A DNA stretch of 64,000 nt from Microbispora bryophytorum (GTDB taxonomy: Bacteria > Actinomycetota > Actinomycetes > Streptosporangiales > Streptosporangiaceae), in NCBI RefSeq assembly GCF_006874465.1, contig NZ_VIRL01000002.1:266092-330091 (forward strand). The letters are read 5' to 3'. Shown piece after piece: positions 8,589-17,089 of this stretch. Under the pieces are notes generated by a model. That model was given only the letters and a program-made list of their open reading frames with translations. It made no database searches and was not told where the DNA came from. A program made the position numbers and the translations under genes. Position 1 is the stretch's first letter; each line of letters begins with the position of its first letter.

Positions 8589-8679
8589 TCCGGACGTCCC
8601 CGGCCCGGGTCAGGGAATCCTGATCCGGACGTCCCGGCCGGGCTCGGGGAATCCTGATCCACCCGGCCGGGTCAGGGAA
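8583..8679. repeat. Three tandem copies of a ~32-35 bp unit at the end of ald
   Basis: Units at 8583-8617, 8618-8651 and 8652-8679 share TCCTGATCC at one end and CGGGTCAGGGAA or a near variant at the other. The first starts inside the stop region of the DUF3105 gene and the last contains the final codons and stop of the alanine dehydrogenase gene. Each unit holds CCCGG/CCGGG pairs and may fold, so the array may double as a bidirectional terminator. Confidence 0.7.
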
Positions 8680-9790
8680 TCAGCACGCGGTCCACGGGCA
8701 CGGTCTCCAGCCCGTGGGCCTCGGCCACCGGGCGGCTCGTGAGGTGGCCCTGGTGGGTGCTCAGACCGAGGGCGAGCGCGGGGTCGGCGATCAGCGCCTC
8801 GCGCCAGCCCAGGCCAGCGATCGCCAGCGCGTACGGCAGCGTGACGTTGGTCAGGGCGTACGTCGAGGTGTGCGGCACCGCCCCCGGCATGTTGGCCACG
8901 CAGTAGAACACCGAGTCGTGCACCCGGTAGACCGGGTCGGCGTGCGTGGTCGGCCGCGAGTCCTCGAAACAGCCGCCCTGGTCGATGGAGATGTCCACCA
9001 GCACCGACCCGGGCTTCATCCGGGCGACGAGATCGTTGCTCACCAGGGTCGGCGCCTTGGCTCCCGGCACGAGCACCGCGCCGATCACCAGGTCCGCGTC
9101 CACCACCGCCCGCTCGACCTCGTACGCGTTGGACGCCACCGTCTGGCAGCCTCCCCGGAACACGAGGTCGGCGTGGCGTAACCGGTCGACGTCGCGGTCG
9201 AGCAGCAGCACCTGGGCCCGCAGGCCCACGGCGACCGCGGCGGCGTTCATGCCCGACACCCCCGCGCCGATCACCGCCACCTTGGCCGGGTAGGTGCCGG
9301 GGACGCCGCTCATCAGCACGCCGCGCCCGCCGCCCTGGCGCATGAGATGGTAGGCGCCCACCTGCGGCGCGAGCCGTCCGGCGACCTCGGACATGGGCGC
9401 GAGCAGCGGCAGCGTGCGGTCGGGTTTCTGCACGGTCTCGTACGCGATGCCGGTCACGCCCGACTCCAGCATGGCCCGGGTGCAGGACTCCGAGGCGGCC
9501 AGATGGAGGTAGGTGAACAGCACCTGGCCCTTGCGCATGCGGTGGTACTCCTCCGGCACCGGTTCCTTGACCTTCAGGATCAGGTCGCCCTCGGCCCACA
9601 CCTCGTCCGCCGTGCCGATGATGACGGCCCCGGCCGCGGCGAAGTCCTCGTCCGGGATCGCGGATCCCAGTCCCGCGCCCTTCTCGACGAGGACCCGATG
9701 CCCCTTGCACGCGAACTCGTTGACCCCCGCGGGTGTGAGCGCGACCCGGTACTCGTGCGTCTTGATCTCTCGGGGAACTCCCACCTTCAT
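8672..9790 (-). CDS. ald: Alanine dehydrogenase
   Basis: 372 residues starting [20 protein letters not shown], the hallmark N-terminus of L-alanine dehydrogenase, which interconverts alanine and pyruvate plus ammonia with NAD. Visible active-site residues are the Arg in EYRVALTP, the Lys in LKVKEP, the His in TYLHLAAS and the Asp in [11 protein letters not shown]. The nucleotide site is [14 protein letters not shown], a slight variant of the usual GGGVVG. A longer frame with ATG at 9859 exists, but [10 protein letters not shown] is the family start. A TGACAA-A-TTGTCA palindrome lies about 70 bp upstream. Confidence 0.95.
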   Translation of the reverse strand: MKVGVPREIKTHEYRVALTPAGVNEFACKGHRVLVEKGAGLGSAIPDEDFAAAGAVIIGTADEVWAEGDLILKVKEPVPEEYHRMRKGQVLFTYLHLAASESCTRAMLESGVTGIAYETVQKPDRTLPLLAPMSEVAGRLAPQVGAYHLMRQGGGRGVLMSGVPGTYPAKVAVIGAGVSGMNAAAVAVGLRAQVLLLDRDVDRLRHADLVFRGGCQTVASNAYEVERAVVDADLVIGAVLVPGAKAPTLVSNDLVARMKPGSVLVDISIDQGGCFEDSRPTTHADPVYRVHDSVFYCVANMPGAVPHTSTYALTNVTLPYALAIAGLGWREALIADPALALGLSTHQGHLTSRPVAEAHGLETVPVDRVLIP

Positions 9791-9858
9791 GTCTTCACTG
9801 TCTGCTCCCCACGTCCGTGTGGGCATCGGGCAACGGGCAACCATTTGGCGGATATTCA

Positions 9859-9871
9859 TGACAAATTGTCA
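9859..9871. promoter_or_regulatory. Perfect inverted repeat upstream of ald
   Basis: TGACAA-A-TTGTCA, a 13-bp perfect inverted repeat in an AT-rich patch between ald and the divergent SecDF-head gene. On the minus strand it also creates TTGACA. Lrp/AsnC-type or other regulators of alanine dehydrogenase could bind here; this is inference. Confidence 0.4.
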
Positions 9872-9968
9872 AGAAAAGGGGGGTGTTGAACGTTCCATGG
9901 TTGGCCGGTTACCCGTGGTTGGCAGACCTCGGTAGGCTCTGCGAGCGGTGTAAGGGATCGAGGTGGGA

Positions 9969-11543
9969 ATGCACAACGCGCCCGTGCCGGGAGACGAGGA
10001 GTCGGGCCCACGGCCCGGCGGCCTGACATCGGGTGCCGAGACGGCGCCCGTGCCGAAGCCGGTCGGCCCTGAGGATCGCGACGGCGTGCCCGGCGAGGTG
10101 TCCGGTGAGACGTCCGGCGAGTGGGGTGGCTGGTTCGGCGGCGCGTCCGGCGCGACGGGAGAGACGGCCGTCCTGCCCGCCGCCGGCGGCGGTGACACGT
10201 ACGGCGTGCCTGTGGGCGGGTCCGGCGACCCGCTCGGTGTGCGCGGTGTGCGCGGTGAGCCGCCGGACGGGCTTGGAGATCCGCTCGGTGACACGCTCAT
10301 CGGCCCGGTCGGTGGCCCGGCCGGTGTGCCGGGTGAGCCCGGCGGGCCTCCGGGACATGGGGACCCCTTCGGCATGCCGGACGGATTCGGCGGATCGGAC
10401 GACCCCCTCGGTGTACCCGGTGTGCCCGGTCTGCAGGGTGAGCCTCTCGGCGTGCCCGGTGGACTGGACGACCCCCTCGGCGTGCCCGGTGGACTGAGCG
10501 ACCCCCTCGGCGCGCCCGGCATGCCGGGTGACCCGCTTGGGGTTCCCGGCGAACTCGCCGGCGTGCCCGGTGTCGCCGACATCCCCGCCCCGCTCGATGA
10601 GCCGGTGGAGCTTGCCGTGCCCGGGACGCCGGACGCACCCGACGGCGCGCCCCCAGAGGGGGCCGCAGGGCCGGGTGACGGGCCGCCCGCCCCCGCCGGC
10701 CCCACGGAGCCGAGGGCGACCAGGGGGACGACGATCGCCCTCGTCGCAGCCCTCGTGCTGGTGGTCGTCATGTCAGGCGTCCTCGGCGCCGTCGCCGTGA
10801 TGATGACCCGCAACCCGGACGCCCCGCCGCTCGCGCAGACGCCCGTACGCACCCTGCTGACGCCCGTGCACTTCGCCCCGGTCACCGGAGTGGGGGCGGC
10901 GCCCTGCAGCGGAACGGACGCGATCCCGGACGACAAGGGCACCTCCTGCTACCAGCTCGACCCGGGTGTCACGGTCACGACCGTGCAGAAGATCGAGGAG
11001 GTGCCGGACAACGACGGCACCTACTCGATCAGGCTCGTGCTGTCTCCCTCCAGCCAGGAGCAGATCGCCGCGCTCACCCGGGAGACGGTCAAACAGCAGC
11101 TCGCGATCGTGGTGGGGGAGAAGGTGGTGGCCGCGCCGCGGGTGGCCCAGGAGATCACCCAGGACAGCCTCGGCGTCGCGGGCTTCGACAAGGCCCAGGC
11201 CGATGCGATCATGGCGCTGCTGACCGGATCCGCGCCGGCGGGCCAGCAGAACCCGGGCGCCTCGCCCGCCGCCACCGACGCCGGCCAGCCAGGCGGCACG
11301 CAGCCCGGCGGCACCCAGCCCGGCGGAACGCAGCCCGGCGGAACGCAGCCCGGCGGCACCCAGACCAATGGCACCCAGCCCGGCGGAACGCAGCCGGGCG
11401 GGACGGTGTACGAGGGCGGCCAGCCGGGAGGGTCACAGACGGGCGGCACCCAGCAGGGCGGGACCCGGCAGGGTGGCGGGGCGCAACCGGGCGGCGCGGG
11501 ACAGCCGGGAGGCACGCAGTCCACCCCTGAGGGCTTCCAGTGA
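9969..11543 (+). CDS. Single-pass membrane protein with SecDF P1-head-like domain between low-complexity arms
   Basis: 524 residues in three parts. Residues 1-250 are a Gly/Pro/Asp-rich low-complexity region, collagen-like, with repeats such as DPLGVPGG. A transmembrane helix (TIALVAALVLVVVMSGVLGAVAV, about 257-280) follows. The outer part has a domain of about 130 residues (VHFAPVTGVGAAPCSG, TSCYQLDPGVTVTTVQK, YSIRLVLSPSSQEQIAALT, VVGEKVVAAPRV) that matches the head subdomain of the SecD periplasmic region. It ends in eight QPGGT-type pentapeptides and more Gly/Gln-rich sequence. ATG at 9969 has GAGG six bases upstream. Function unknown; a cell-wall-spanning role is plausible. Confidence 0.8.
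   Translation: MHNAPVPGDEESGPRPGGLTSGAETAPVPKPVGPEDRDGVPGEVSGETSGEWGGWFGGASGATGETAVLPAAGGGDTYGVPVGGSGDPLGVRGVRGEPPDGLGDPLGDTLIGPVGGPAGVPGEPGGPPGHGDPFGMPDGFGGSDDPLGVPGVPGLQGEPLGVPGGLDDPLGVPGGLSDPLGAPGMPGDPLGVPGELAGVPGVADIPAPLDEPVELAVPGTPDAPDGAPPEGAAGPGDGPPAPAGPTEPRATRGTTIALVAALVLVVVMSGVLGAVAVMMTRNPDAPPLAQTPVRTLLTPVHFAPVTGVGAAPCSGTDAIPDDKGTSCYQLDPGVTVTTVQKIEEVPDNDGTYSIRLVLSPSSQEQIAALTRETVKQQLAIVVGEKVVAAPRVAQEITQDSLGVAGFDKAQADAIMALLTGSAPAGQQNPGASPAATDAGQPGGTQPGGTQPGGTQPGGTQPGGTQTNGTQPGGTQPGGTVYEGGQPGGSQTGGTQQGGTRQGGGAQPGGAGQPGGTQSTPEGFQ
11286..11405 (+). repeat. Eight 15-bp tandem repeats encoding QPGGT
   Basis: In-frame 15-bp units (CAGCCCGGCGGCACC and variants) starting at codon 440 of the SecDF-head protein. 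Seven encode QPGGT and the sixth encodes QTNGT. Copy number is probably variable between strains. Confidence 0.85.
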
Positions 11544-11559
11544 GCGCTCATCGCGACCC

Positions 11560-11690
11560 GAACGGCCCCCCGAACGGCCTCCCGAACCGCCCCTCCCGAA
11601 CCCCTCTCCAACCCCTCTCGAACGGCCCCTCCGAACCGCCCCTCCCGGACCTGAGCCGACCGGCCGACGGCCGGGGCGCGCCCGGCCGAT
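11560..11690. repeat. Degenerate short repeats after the SecDF-head gene
   Basis: The gap after the gene is filled with imperfect copies of CCCGAACSGCC and CCCCTCTC. No gene is visible here. The repeats may reflect slippage. Confidence 0.5.
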
Positions 11691-11717
11691 GATCAAGATT
11701 CCGGTAGAGTCACCGCC

Positions 11718-12290
11718 ATGCGGCGTATGACTGGTTTGTTGATAGGTGGGGTTTTCGGGGTTGTTTTCGTGTTCGTGAACTCGCAACCGCCCCTCGGCCA
11801 TGCGCTCGCCCTCGTCCTCCGGATCGCTGCGGCCGTCGCCCTGGCCGGCGTCGTCGCCACGTGGTTCCTCTCCGCCGGACGCGCCAGGTCCACCGGTGCC
11901 GAACCCGGCATCGGTGAAGGCGGTAAGGCCGGAAAGATGTTCGGCGTCGGCTTCGCGGTGGTCGTCGTGATCGAAGCGGTCGCGCTCTTCGGCGGCATCG
12001 CGGTGCTGCGCGCCCTGAACCGCCCCGAGGAGAGCAACGTCGCCTGGATCGCTGTCGTCGTCGGCGTCCATTTCGTCGCCCTCGGACCGATCTGGAGGGA
12101 CAGGACGATCATGGTGCCCGGCGCGGTCCTCACCGTGCTCGGGGTCGCCGGGCTCGTCATGACCGCCACCTCGGCCGTGGCGTGGGTGCCCCTGGTCAGC
12201 GGAGTGCTGTCCGGTGTGACGCTGCTGGCCGGATGCCTGGCCGCCGCCGGGCGCGGCCTGGCCGCCCAGCGGTCCCTCGCCTCGGGCTGA
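11718..12290 (+). CDS. Small multi-pass membrane protein, unknown
   Basis: 190 residues with about six hydrophobic segments: residues 5-20, 28-50, 75-97, 108-124, 131-150 and 155-178. One loop (about 52-72) is Gly/Glu/Lys-rich. The hydrophobicity pattern is that of a small integral membrane protein; no family is recognised. It stands alone, after the repeat-filled gap and before a secreted protein. Confidence 0.7.
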   Translation: MRRMTGLLIGGVFGVVFVFVNSQPPLGHALALVLRIAAAVALAGVVATWFLSAGRARSTGAEPGIGEGGKAGKMFGVGFAVVVVIEAVALFGGIAVLRALNRPEESNVAWIAVVVGVHFVALGPIWRDRTIMVPGAVLTVLGVAGLVMTATSAVAWVPLVSGVLSGVTLLAGCLAAAGRGLAAQRSLASG

Positions 12291-12423
12291 CACCGGAGAC
12301 GGCCCGGAGACGGCCCGGCGACGGCCCCGTGACAGGCCCCGTGCGGGCCGTCGCGAGGACGGGGGCAGTAGGTGCAAGCCGGGGTCAATCCGGGTGCAAG
12401 CAGATCCCCGTAGCGTGCGGCAC

Positions 12424-13134
12424 GTGTCAGCACGATGGTTGCGAGGCACGGCCGCCACGGCCGCGACCGCCGCGTTCCTGGTCCCCGCCTCCCTGCTTGC
12501 CGCCGGCCCGGCGCTCGCCCACACAGCGCAGGCCCCTGCGTACGCCCCTGTGCGGGCTCCGATGCAGGCCCCTGCGCGGGCGTCCGCGCACGGCACAGCC
12601 GCACCGGCGGCCGTCGCGAAGAAGCTGTTGCGCGCCTGGCTGCGCGCGGACCGCCACGCGGCCTCCCGAGTCGCCACCGCGAGCGCGGTCTCCACGCTCT
12701 TCTCCTATCCCTTCCGGGCGCCGGACAAGTTCGCGGGCTGCTCGGGCAACACCTGCCGGTTCGTCCACACCAGCGTGCGCGTGCCCGGCGGGCTCGACGG
12801 GATCCTGATGATCGTGTCGGGCGGCAAGGTCACCAAGGTGTACGAATCGCGCCACCTCGTGAAGCCGTCCGCCGCCGCCGGACACCTGTTCGACGCCTGG
12901 CGCAAGGGCGACCGCAACAAGGGCCTGGAGATCGCCACGAGCACGGCGGTCAAGACGCTGTTCCGGACGAAGTTCGACCCGAAGGGCGTGAAGTACTTCT
13001 TCCAGGGCTGCAACTCCGAGCCCAAGGGCCACAGCTGCGCCTACTCCTACGAGGGCGGCGGCATGTTCATGCATGTGCGGGGCTCGAAGAGCCGCGGCTA
13101 CGAGGTGACGTCCATCGGCTACATCGCCGACTGA
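12424..13134 (+). CDS. Secreted protein with two copies of a Cys-containing domain
   Basis: 236 residues from the GTG at 12424; a GTG 30 bases earlier is possible. The N-terminus is a Sec signal peptide (basic head, then TAATAATAAFLVPASLLAA, cleavage likely after PALA). A Pro/Ala linker follows, then two homologous segments. The first is KKLLRAWLRADRHAASRVA ... LFSYPF ... GCSGNTCRF. The second is LFDAWRKGDRNKGLEIATS ... LFRTKFD ... GCNSEPKGHSC. Each ends in a pair of cysteines that probably form a disulfide outside the cell. The duplicated domain is found in uncharacterised actinobacterial secreted proteins. Function unknown. Confidence 0.75.
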   Translation: MSARWLRGTAATAATAAFLVPASLLAAGPALAHTAQAPAYAPVRAPMQAPARASAHGTAAPAAVAKKLLRAWLRADRHAASRVATASAVSTLFSYPFRAPDKFAGCSGNTCRFVHTSVRVPGGLDGILMIVSGGKVTKVYESRHLVKPSAAAGHLFDAWRKGDRNKGLEIATSTAVKTLFRTKFDPKGVKYFFQGCNSEPKGHSCAYSYEGGGMFMHVRGSKSRGYEVTSIGYIAD

Positions 13135-13146
13135 TCCGGTGGGGGC

Positions 13147-15411
13147 TCAGCCGGCGACGGGCGACAGCGCAATGTCCTCGGGCCGGATCGGGACACGGGG
13201 CAGATCCAGCCCGGTCGCGGCCCTGACCGCCGCGGCCACCGCCGGAGTCGACGACAGCGTGGGCGGCTCGCCCGCGCCCCGCAGGCCGTACGGCGCGTGG
13301 GGGTCGGGGTTCTCCAGCACCGACAGCCGCATCGGCGGCATGTCGAGGATGGTGGGGATCAGATAGTCGGTGAACGAGGGGTTCCGCACCCGGCCGTCCC
13401 TGACCTGGATCTCCTCCATCAGCGCCAGGCCCAGGCCCTGCGCGGAGCCGCCGTGGATCTGCCCCTCCAGGGCCGACGGGTTGAGGATCCTCCCGACGTC
13501 CTGCACGGCGGCCAGCTCGACGACCTTGACCAGGCCGAGCTCCACGTCGACGTCGACCACGGCCCGGTGCACGCACAGCGCGAGCTGCGTGTGGGAGTCG
13601 CCCTGACCGGTGACGGGATCCATGGGGAACGTGGGCCGGTGGCGATACTCCCGCGTCTCCTCGACCGGCCCGAACCGCTCCAGCACCTCCTCCAGCGACA
13701 GCTCCGGATGCGCCGCCCGCAGCGCGTCGAGGCGCGCCCGCACCGCCTCGCACGCCGTCTTGACCGCCCCGCCGGTGACGTACGACTGGCGGGAGGCCGA
13801 GGAGGACCCGGCCGAGCCGACCGCGGTGTCGGCCGGGGCGACCGTGACCCTGGCGATCCCGAGCTCCGTACGCGCGATCTGGGCCTGGACGGTGACGAGC
13901 CCCTGGCCCACCTCGGCGGCGGCGGTGTGCACGAGCACCTGCGGCTCGTCCCCGGCCAGCTCGACCCGCACCCGGGCCGTCGAGTAGTCGTCGAAGCCCT
14001 CGGAGAAGCAGATGTTCTTGATGCCGACGCCGTAGCCCACGCCGCGCCGCACGCCCTCGCCGTGGGTGGTCTGCGCGACGCCGCCCGGCAGGAGGCGCAG
14101 GTCGGGCTCGTCCGCCGGCGCCGGCGGCAGCGGCATCGCGGCCAGCTCCGCCAGCATGTCCGCGAGCGGCGCCGGGCTGTCGATCACCTGCCCGGTGGCC
14201 AGGCGCGACCCCTGCGACACCGCGTTGCGGACGCGGATCTCGACCGGCGACAGCCCGCAGGCCGCCGCGAGCCGGTCCATCTGCGACTCGTACGCGTAGC
14301 ACGCCTGGACCGCCCCGAACCCGCGCATCGCCCCGCAGGGCGGGTTGTTGGTGTAGACGCCGTACGCGTCGATCCAGACGTTGCCCACCTCGTACGGACC
14401 GACGCCGAGCGATGCGGCGTTGCCGACCACGGCGGGGGTGGACGAGCAGTAGGCCCCGCCGTCGAGCAGGATCTCCGCCTTGACGTAGACGAGCCGCCCG
14501 TCGGCCGTGGCGCCGTGCTCGTAGCGCATCCGCGCCGGATGCCGGTGGACGTGGCCGAAGAACGACTCCTCGCGGCCGTACACCATCTTCACCGGGCGGC
14601 CCGTCCGCAGCGCCAGCATCGAGGCGTGGACCTGCATCGACAGGTCCTCCCTGGCGCCGAACGCGCCGCCGACCCCGGCGAGCGTCAGTCGCACCTTCTC
14701 CTTCGGCAGGCCCAGGCACGGCGCCACCTGGTCCTGGTCGACGTGCAGCCACTGGGTCGCGACGAACAGGTCCACCCCGCCGTCCTCGGCGGGCACAGCC
14801 AGGCCCGACTCCGGCCCCAGGAACGCCTGGTCCTGCATCCCGACCTCGTAGTCGCCGGTGACGACCACCTCGGCCTCGAAGGTCCGGCCCACCCTCACCG
14901 GCTGGTGCCGTACGAGGTTCCCCCGCGGATGGACGGCGGGGCAGGAGGGGTCGAAGACGGCCCGGCGGGGGTCGGTCACCGCCTCACGCTCCTCGTAGCG
15001 CACGACGATCGCGGCGGCGGCGCGGCGCGCGGTCTCCGGATGGTCGGCGGCCACGATCGCGACGGGCTCGCCCTGGTAGCGGACCTGGTCCACGGCGAGC
15101 ACCGGCTGGTCGCGGAGCTCAAGCCCGTGGAACTTCTCGCCGGGCACGTCCTCGTGGGTCAGCACCGCGAACACGCCGGGCATCGCGAGCGCCGGGCCGA
15201 CGTCGACGGAGCGGATCCACGCGGACGGGTGCGGGCTGCGCAGCGTGGCGCCCCAGAGCATGCCCTCAAGCCACAGGTCCGAGGAGTACGCGAACTCCCC
15301 GGTCACCTTCAGCGTGCCGTCGGGGCGCGGCGCGCTCTCACCGAGGCCCGAACGCGTCCCGATCCTCGTCCGCTCGCCCGCCGTCTCCTCGGTCGTAATC
15401 CGCTGCTCCAT
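13147..15411 (-). CDS. Xanthine dehydrogenase molybdenum-binding subunit
   Basis: 754 residues of the large molybdopterin subunit family. Residues 20-140 are the a/b hammerhead domain; the molybdenum domain follows with GVGGAFGARE (246-255), DGGAYCSST, NPPCGAMRGFGAVQ and the C-terminal GAGE, whose E715 is the expected catalytic base. It would hydroxylate purines such as hypoxanthine and xanthine together with FAD and 2Fe-2S subunits. Those two subunits are not adjacent here, so either they are elsewhere or the enzyme partners with another operon. A PucR regulator is divergently transcribed 107 bp away, which fits purine catabolism. Confidence 0.92.
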   Translation of the reverse strand: MEQRITTEETAGERTRIGTRSGLGESAPRPDGTLKVTGEFAYSSDLWLEGMLWGATLRSPHPSAWIRSVDVGPALAMPGVFAVLTHEDVPGEKFHGLELRDQPVLAVDQVRYQGEPVAIVAADHPETARRAAAAIVVRYEEREAVTDPRRAVFDPSCPAVHPRGNLVRHQPVRVGRTFEAEVVVTGDYEVGMQDQAFLGPESGLAVPAEDGGVDLFVATQWLHVDQDQVAPCLGLPKEKVRLTLAGVGGAFGAREDLSMQVHASMLALRTGRPVKMVYGREESFFGHVHRHPARMRYEHGATADGRLVYVKAEILLDGGAYCSSTPAVVGNAASLGVGPYEVGNVWIDAYGVYTNNPPCGAMRGFGAVQACYAYESQMDRLAAACGLSPVEIRVRNAVSQGSRLATGQVIDSPAPLADMLAELAAMPLPPAPADEPDLRLLPGGVAQTTHGEGVRRGVGYGVGIKNICFSEGFDDYSTARVRVELAGDEPQVLVHTAAAEVGQGLVTVQAQIARTELGIARVTVAPADTAVGSAGSSSASRQSYVTGGAVKTACEAVRARLDALRAAHPELSLEEVLERFGPVEETREYRHRPTFPMDPVTGQGDSHTQLALCVHRAVVDVDVELGLVKVVELAAVQDVGRILNPSALEGQIHGGSAQGLGLALMEEIQVRDGRVRNPSFTDYLIPTILDMPPMRLSVLENPDPHAPYGLRGAGEPPTLSSTPAVAAAVRAATGLDLPRVPIRPEDIALSPVAG

Positions 15412-15518
15412 GGTCGTAGTACAGCAACCGGGCGGCGGCGAGGCCTATCGGCGCGGCGATGAAACCGGGGGACGGGCGTAGTCGATGCTTGTAGATATCT
15501 CCAAATACGCTGTCATTC
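15412..15518. promoter_or_regulatory. Divergent promoter region between xanthine dehydrogenase and pucR
   Basis: The 107-bp spacer becomes AT-rich near 15487-15510 and contains the 8-bp palindrome AGATATCT. This is the natural place for a PucR operator. I could not assign -35 and -10 boxes with confidence. Confidence 0.4.
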
Positions 15519-17042
15519 GTGCTGTTGCATGATCTGCTCGCCGCGCCGGAACTGCGGCTCACCCTGCTCGCGGGCGACGAGCGGCTGGACCGCGAGATCA
15601 AGGGCGTGCTCATCACCGACCTGCCCGATCCCCGGCGATACCTGTCGGGCGGCGAACTGGTGCTGACCGGCCTGATGTGGCGCCAGTCGCCCGCCGACTC
15701 CGCCCGGTTCGTGGACGCCCTTTCCGAGGCGGGCGTGGCCGCGCTCGGCGCGGGCGACGCGCGGCTGGGCACAGTTCCCGACGACCTGGTGGAGGCGTGC
15801 CGGGCGCGCGGGCTGCCGCTCCTCGAAGTGCCCGTCGAGGTGTCGTTCGGAGCGGTCACGGAACTCGTCGGCAGGCGGGTCGCCGCCGCGCAGGCGGGCG
15901 ACCTGCGCGGCGCGCTCGGGCGGCACCGCAGGATCGTCGCGGCGGTGGCCGAAGGGGCAGGGCTCGGCGAGCTGTTCACCCTGGTCCAGGCCGAGCTCGG
16001 GGTCACGGCCGCGGCCGTGTCGGCCTGCGGCGCTGTCGTCGCGGGCGCGCTGCCCGAGGAGCAGGCCGTACGGCTGGCCCACGACTATCTCGCCGCCGTC
16101 CGCCTGCCGGTCGTCGTCGACCGCGGGGGGCCGTTCACGCTGTTCGCCGTGGACCGCTCGCACCGGGCCGCCGGCTGGGCCCTGGTCTGCCGGGGCGAGG
16201 TCGACGCGGAGATCGGCTACGAGCTGGCGGCGTGCGTCGCGATGGAGCGGACCCGGGCGGAGGAGGGCCGCCGGGTGGAGCGCCGGCTGGCCGAGCAGCT
16301 CATCGCCCTGGCCTGCGCGGGCGGCGACCTCGCGGAGCTGTCGGCCCGGCTGCGGACCTGCGGCATCGACCCGGCCGAGCCGTACGCGGTGGTCACCGCC
16401 ACGGCCGGCAGGCGCGGGGCGACGGAGGGCCCCGACCCCGCCCTGCTGGGCGGTCAGGTGATGGAGGAGCTGCTGGACCGCGGAGTGGTGGCCGCCGCGG
16501 GCGCCGACGCGTCGGTGGCGCTCGTCCCGCTGCGTGACGACACCCTCTGGGGTGACCGCGACGCGCTCGCGGCGCTGCTGCGCGCCCGTACGGCGGTGCT
16601 GGCCGGCGGGCTGCCCTCGACCACGGTGTCGGCCGGGCTGAGCGGCGCGCTGACCGGGCCGCAGGCCATCCGGGGCGGCGTGGAGGAGGCGGGCCACGCC
16701 CGGCGGATGGCCGAGGCGCGCGGCGGGGGAGTGGTCACCAGCGACGAGATCTACACGCACGCGCTGCTGCTGGCGACCGTGCCGGGCGACGTGCGGTCCT
16801 CGTTCGCCGGGCGGCTGCTCGGGCCGCTGTTCGACTACGACCGGCGGCACGGCGCCGAGCTGGTGCGCACGCTCGGCGCGTTCCTCGACTGCACGGGATC
16901 GTGGAACGCCTGCGCCGAGCGGCTGCACGTGCACGTCAACACGGTGCGCTACCGAATCAGGCGGGTCGAGGAGCTCACCGGCAAGGACCTGTCATCCATG
17001 GCCGACCGCGTCGACCTCTTCCTCGCCCTCCGCGCCGGATAG
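15519..17042 (+). CDS. PucR-family purine catabolism regulator
   Basis: 507 residues from a GTG. Residues 1-120 are the PucR N-terminal domain (LLAGDERLDREIKGVLITDLPDP, GGELVLTGLMW). A central GGDEF-like region follows (CdaR type). The C-terminal PucR helix-turn-helix is at about 445-503 (LGAFLDCTGSWNACAERLHVHVNTVRYRIRRVEELTG), a very typical sequence. Family members sense purine or amino-acid status and control neighbouring catabolic genes, here most likely the divergent xanthine dehydrogenase subunit. Confidence 0.93.
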   Translation: MLLHDLLAAPELRLTLLAGDERLDREIKGVLITDLPDPRRYLSGGELVLTGLMWRQSPADSARFVDALSEAGVAALGAGDARLGTVPDDLVEACRARGLPLLEVPVEVSFGAVTELVGRRVAAAQAGDLRGALGRHRRIVAAVAEGAGLGELFTLVQAELGVTAAAVSACGAVVAGALPEEQAVRLAHDYLAAVRLPVVVDRGGPFTLFAVDRSHRAAGWALVCRGEVDAEIGYELAACVAMERTRAEEGRRVERRLAEQLIALACAGGDLAELSARLRTCGIDPAEPYAVVTATAGRRGATEGPDPALLGGQVMEELLDRGVVAAAGADASVALVPLRDDTLWGDRDALAALLRARTAVLAGGLPSTTVSAGLSGALTGPQAIRGGVEEAGHARRMAEARGGGVVTSDEIYTHALLLATVPGDVRSSFAGRLLGPLFDYDRRHGAELVRTLGAFLDCTGSWNACAERLHVHVNTVRYRIRRVEELTGKDLSSMADRVDLFLALRAG

Positions 17043-17089
17043 TCATCCGCGCTGGTCAGCCGGCCGCGCCGGTGAGCCGCCCGCGCCGC

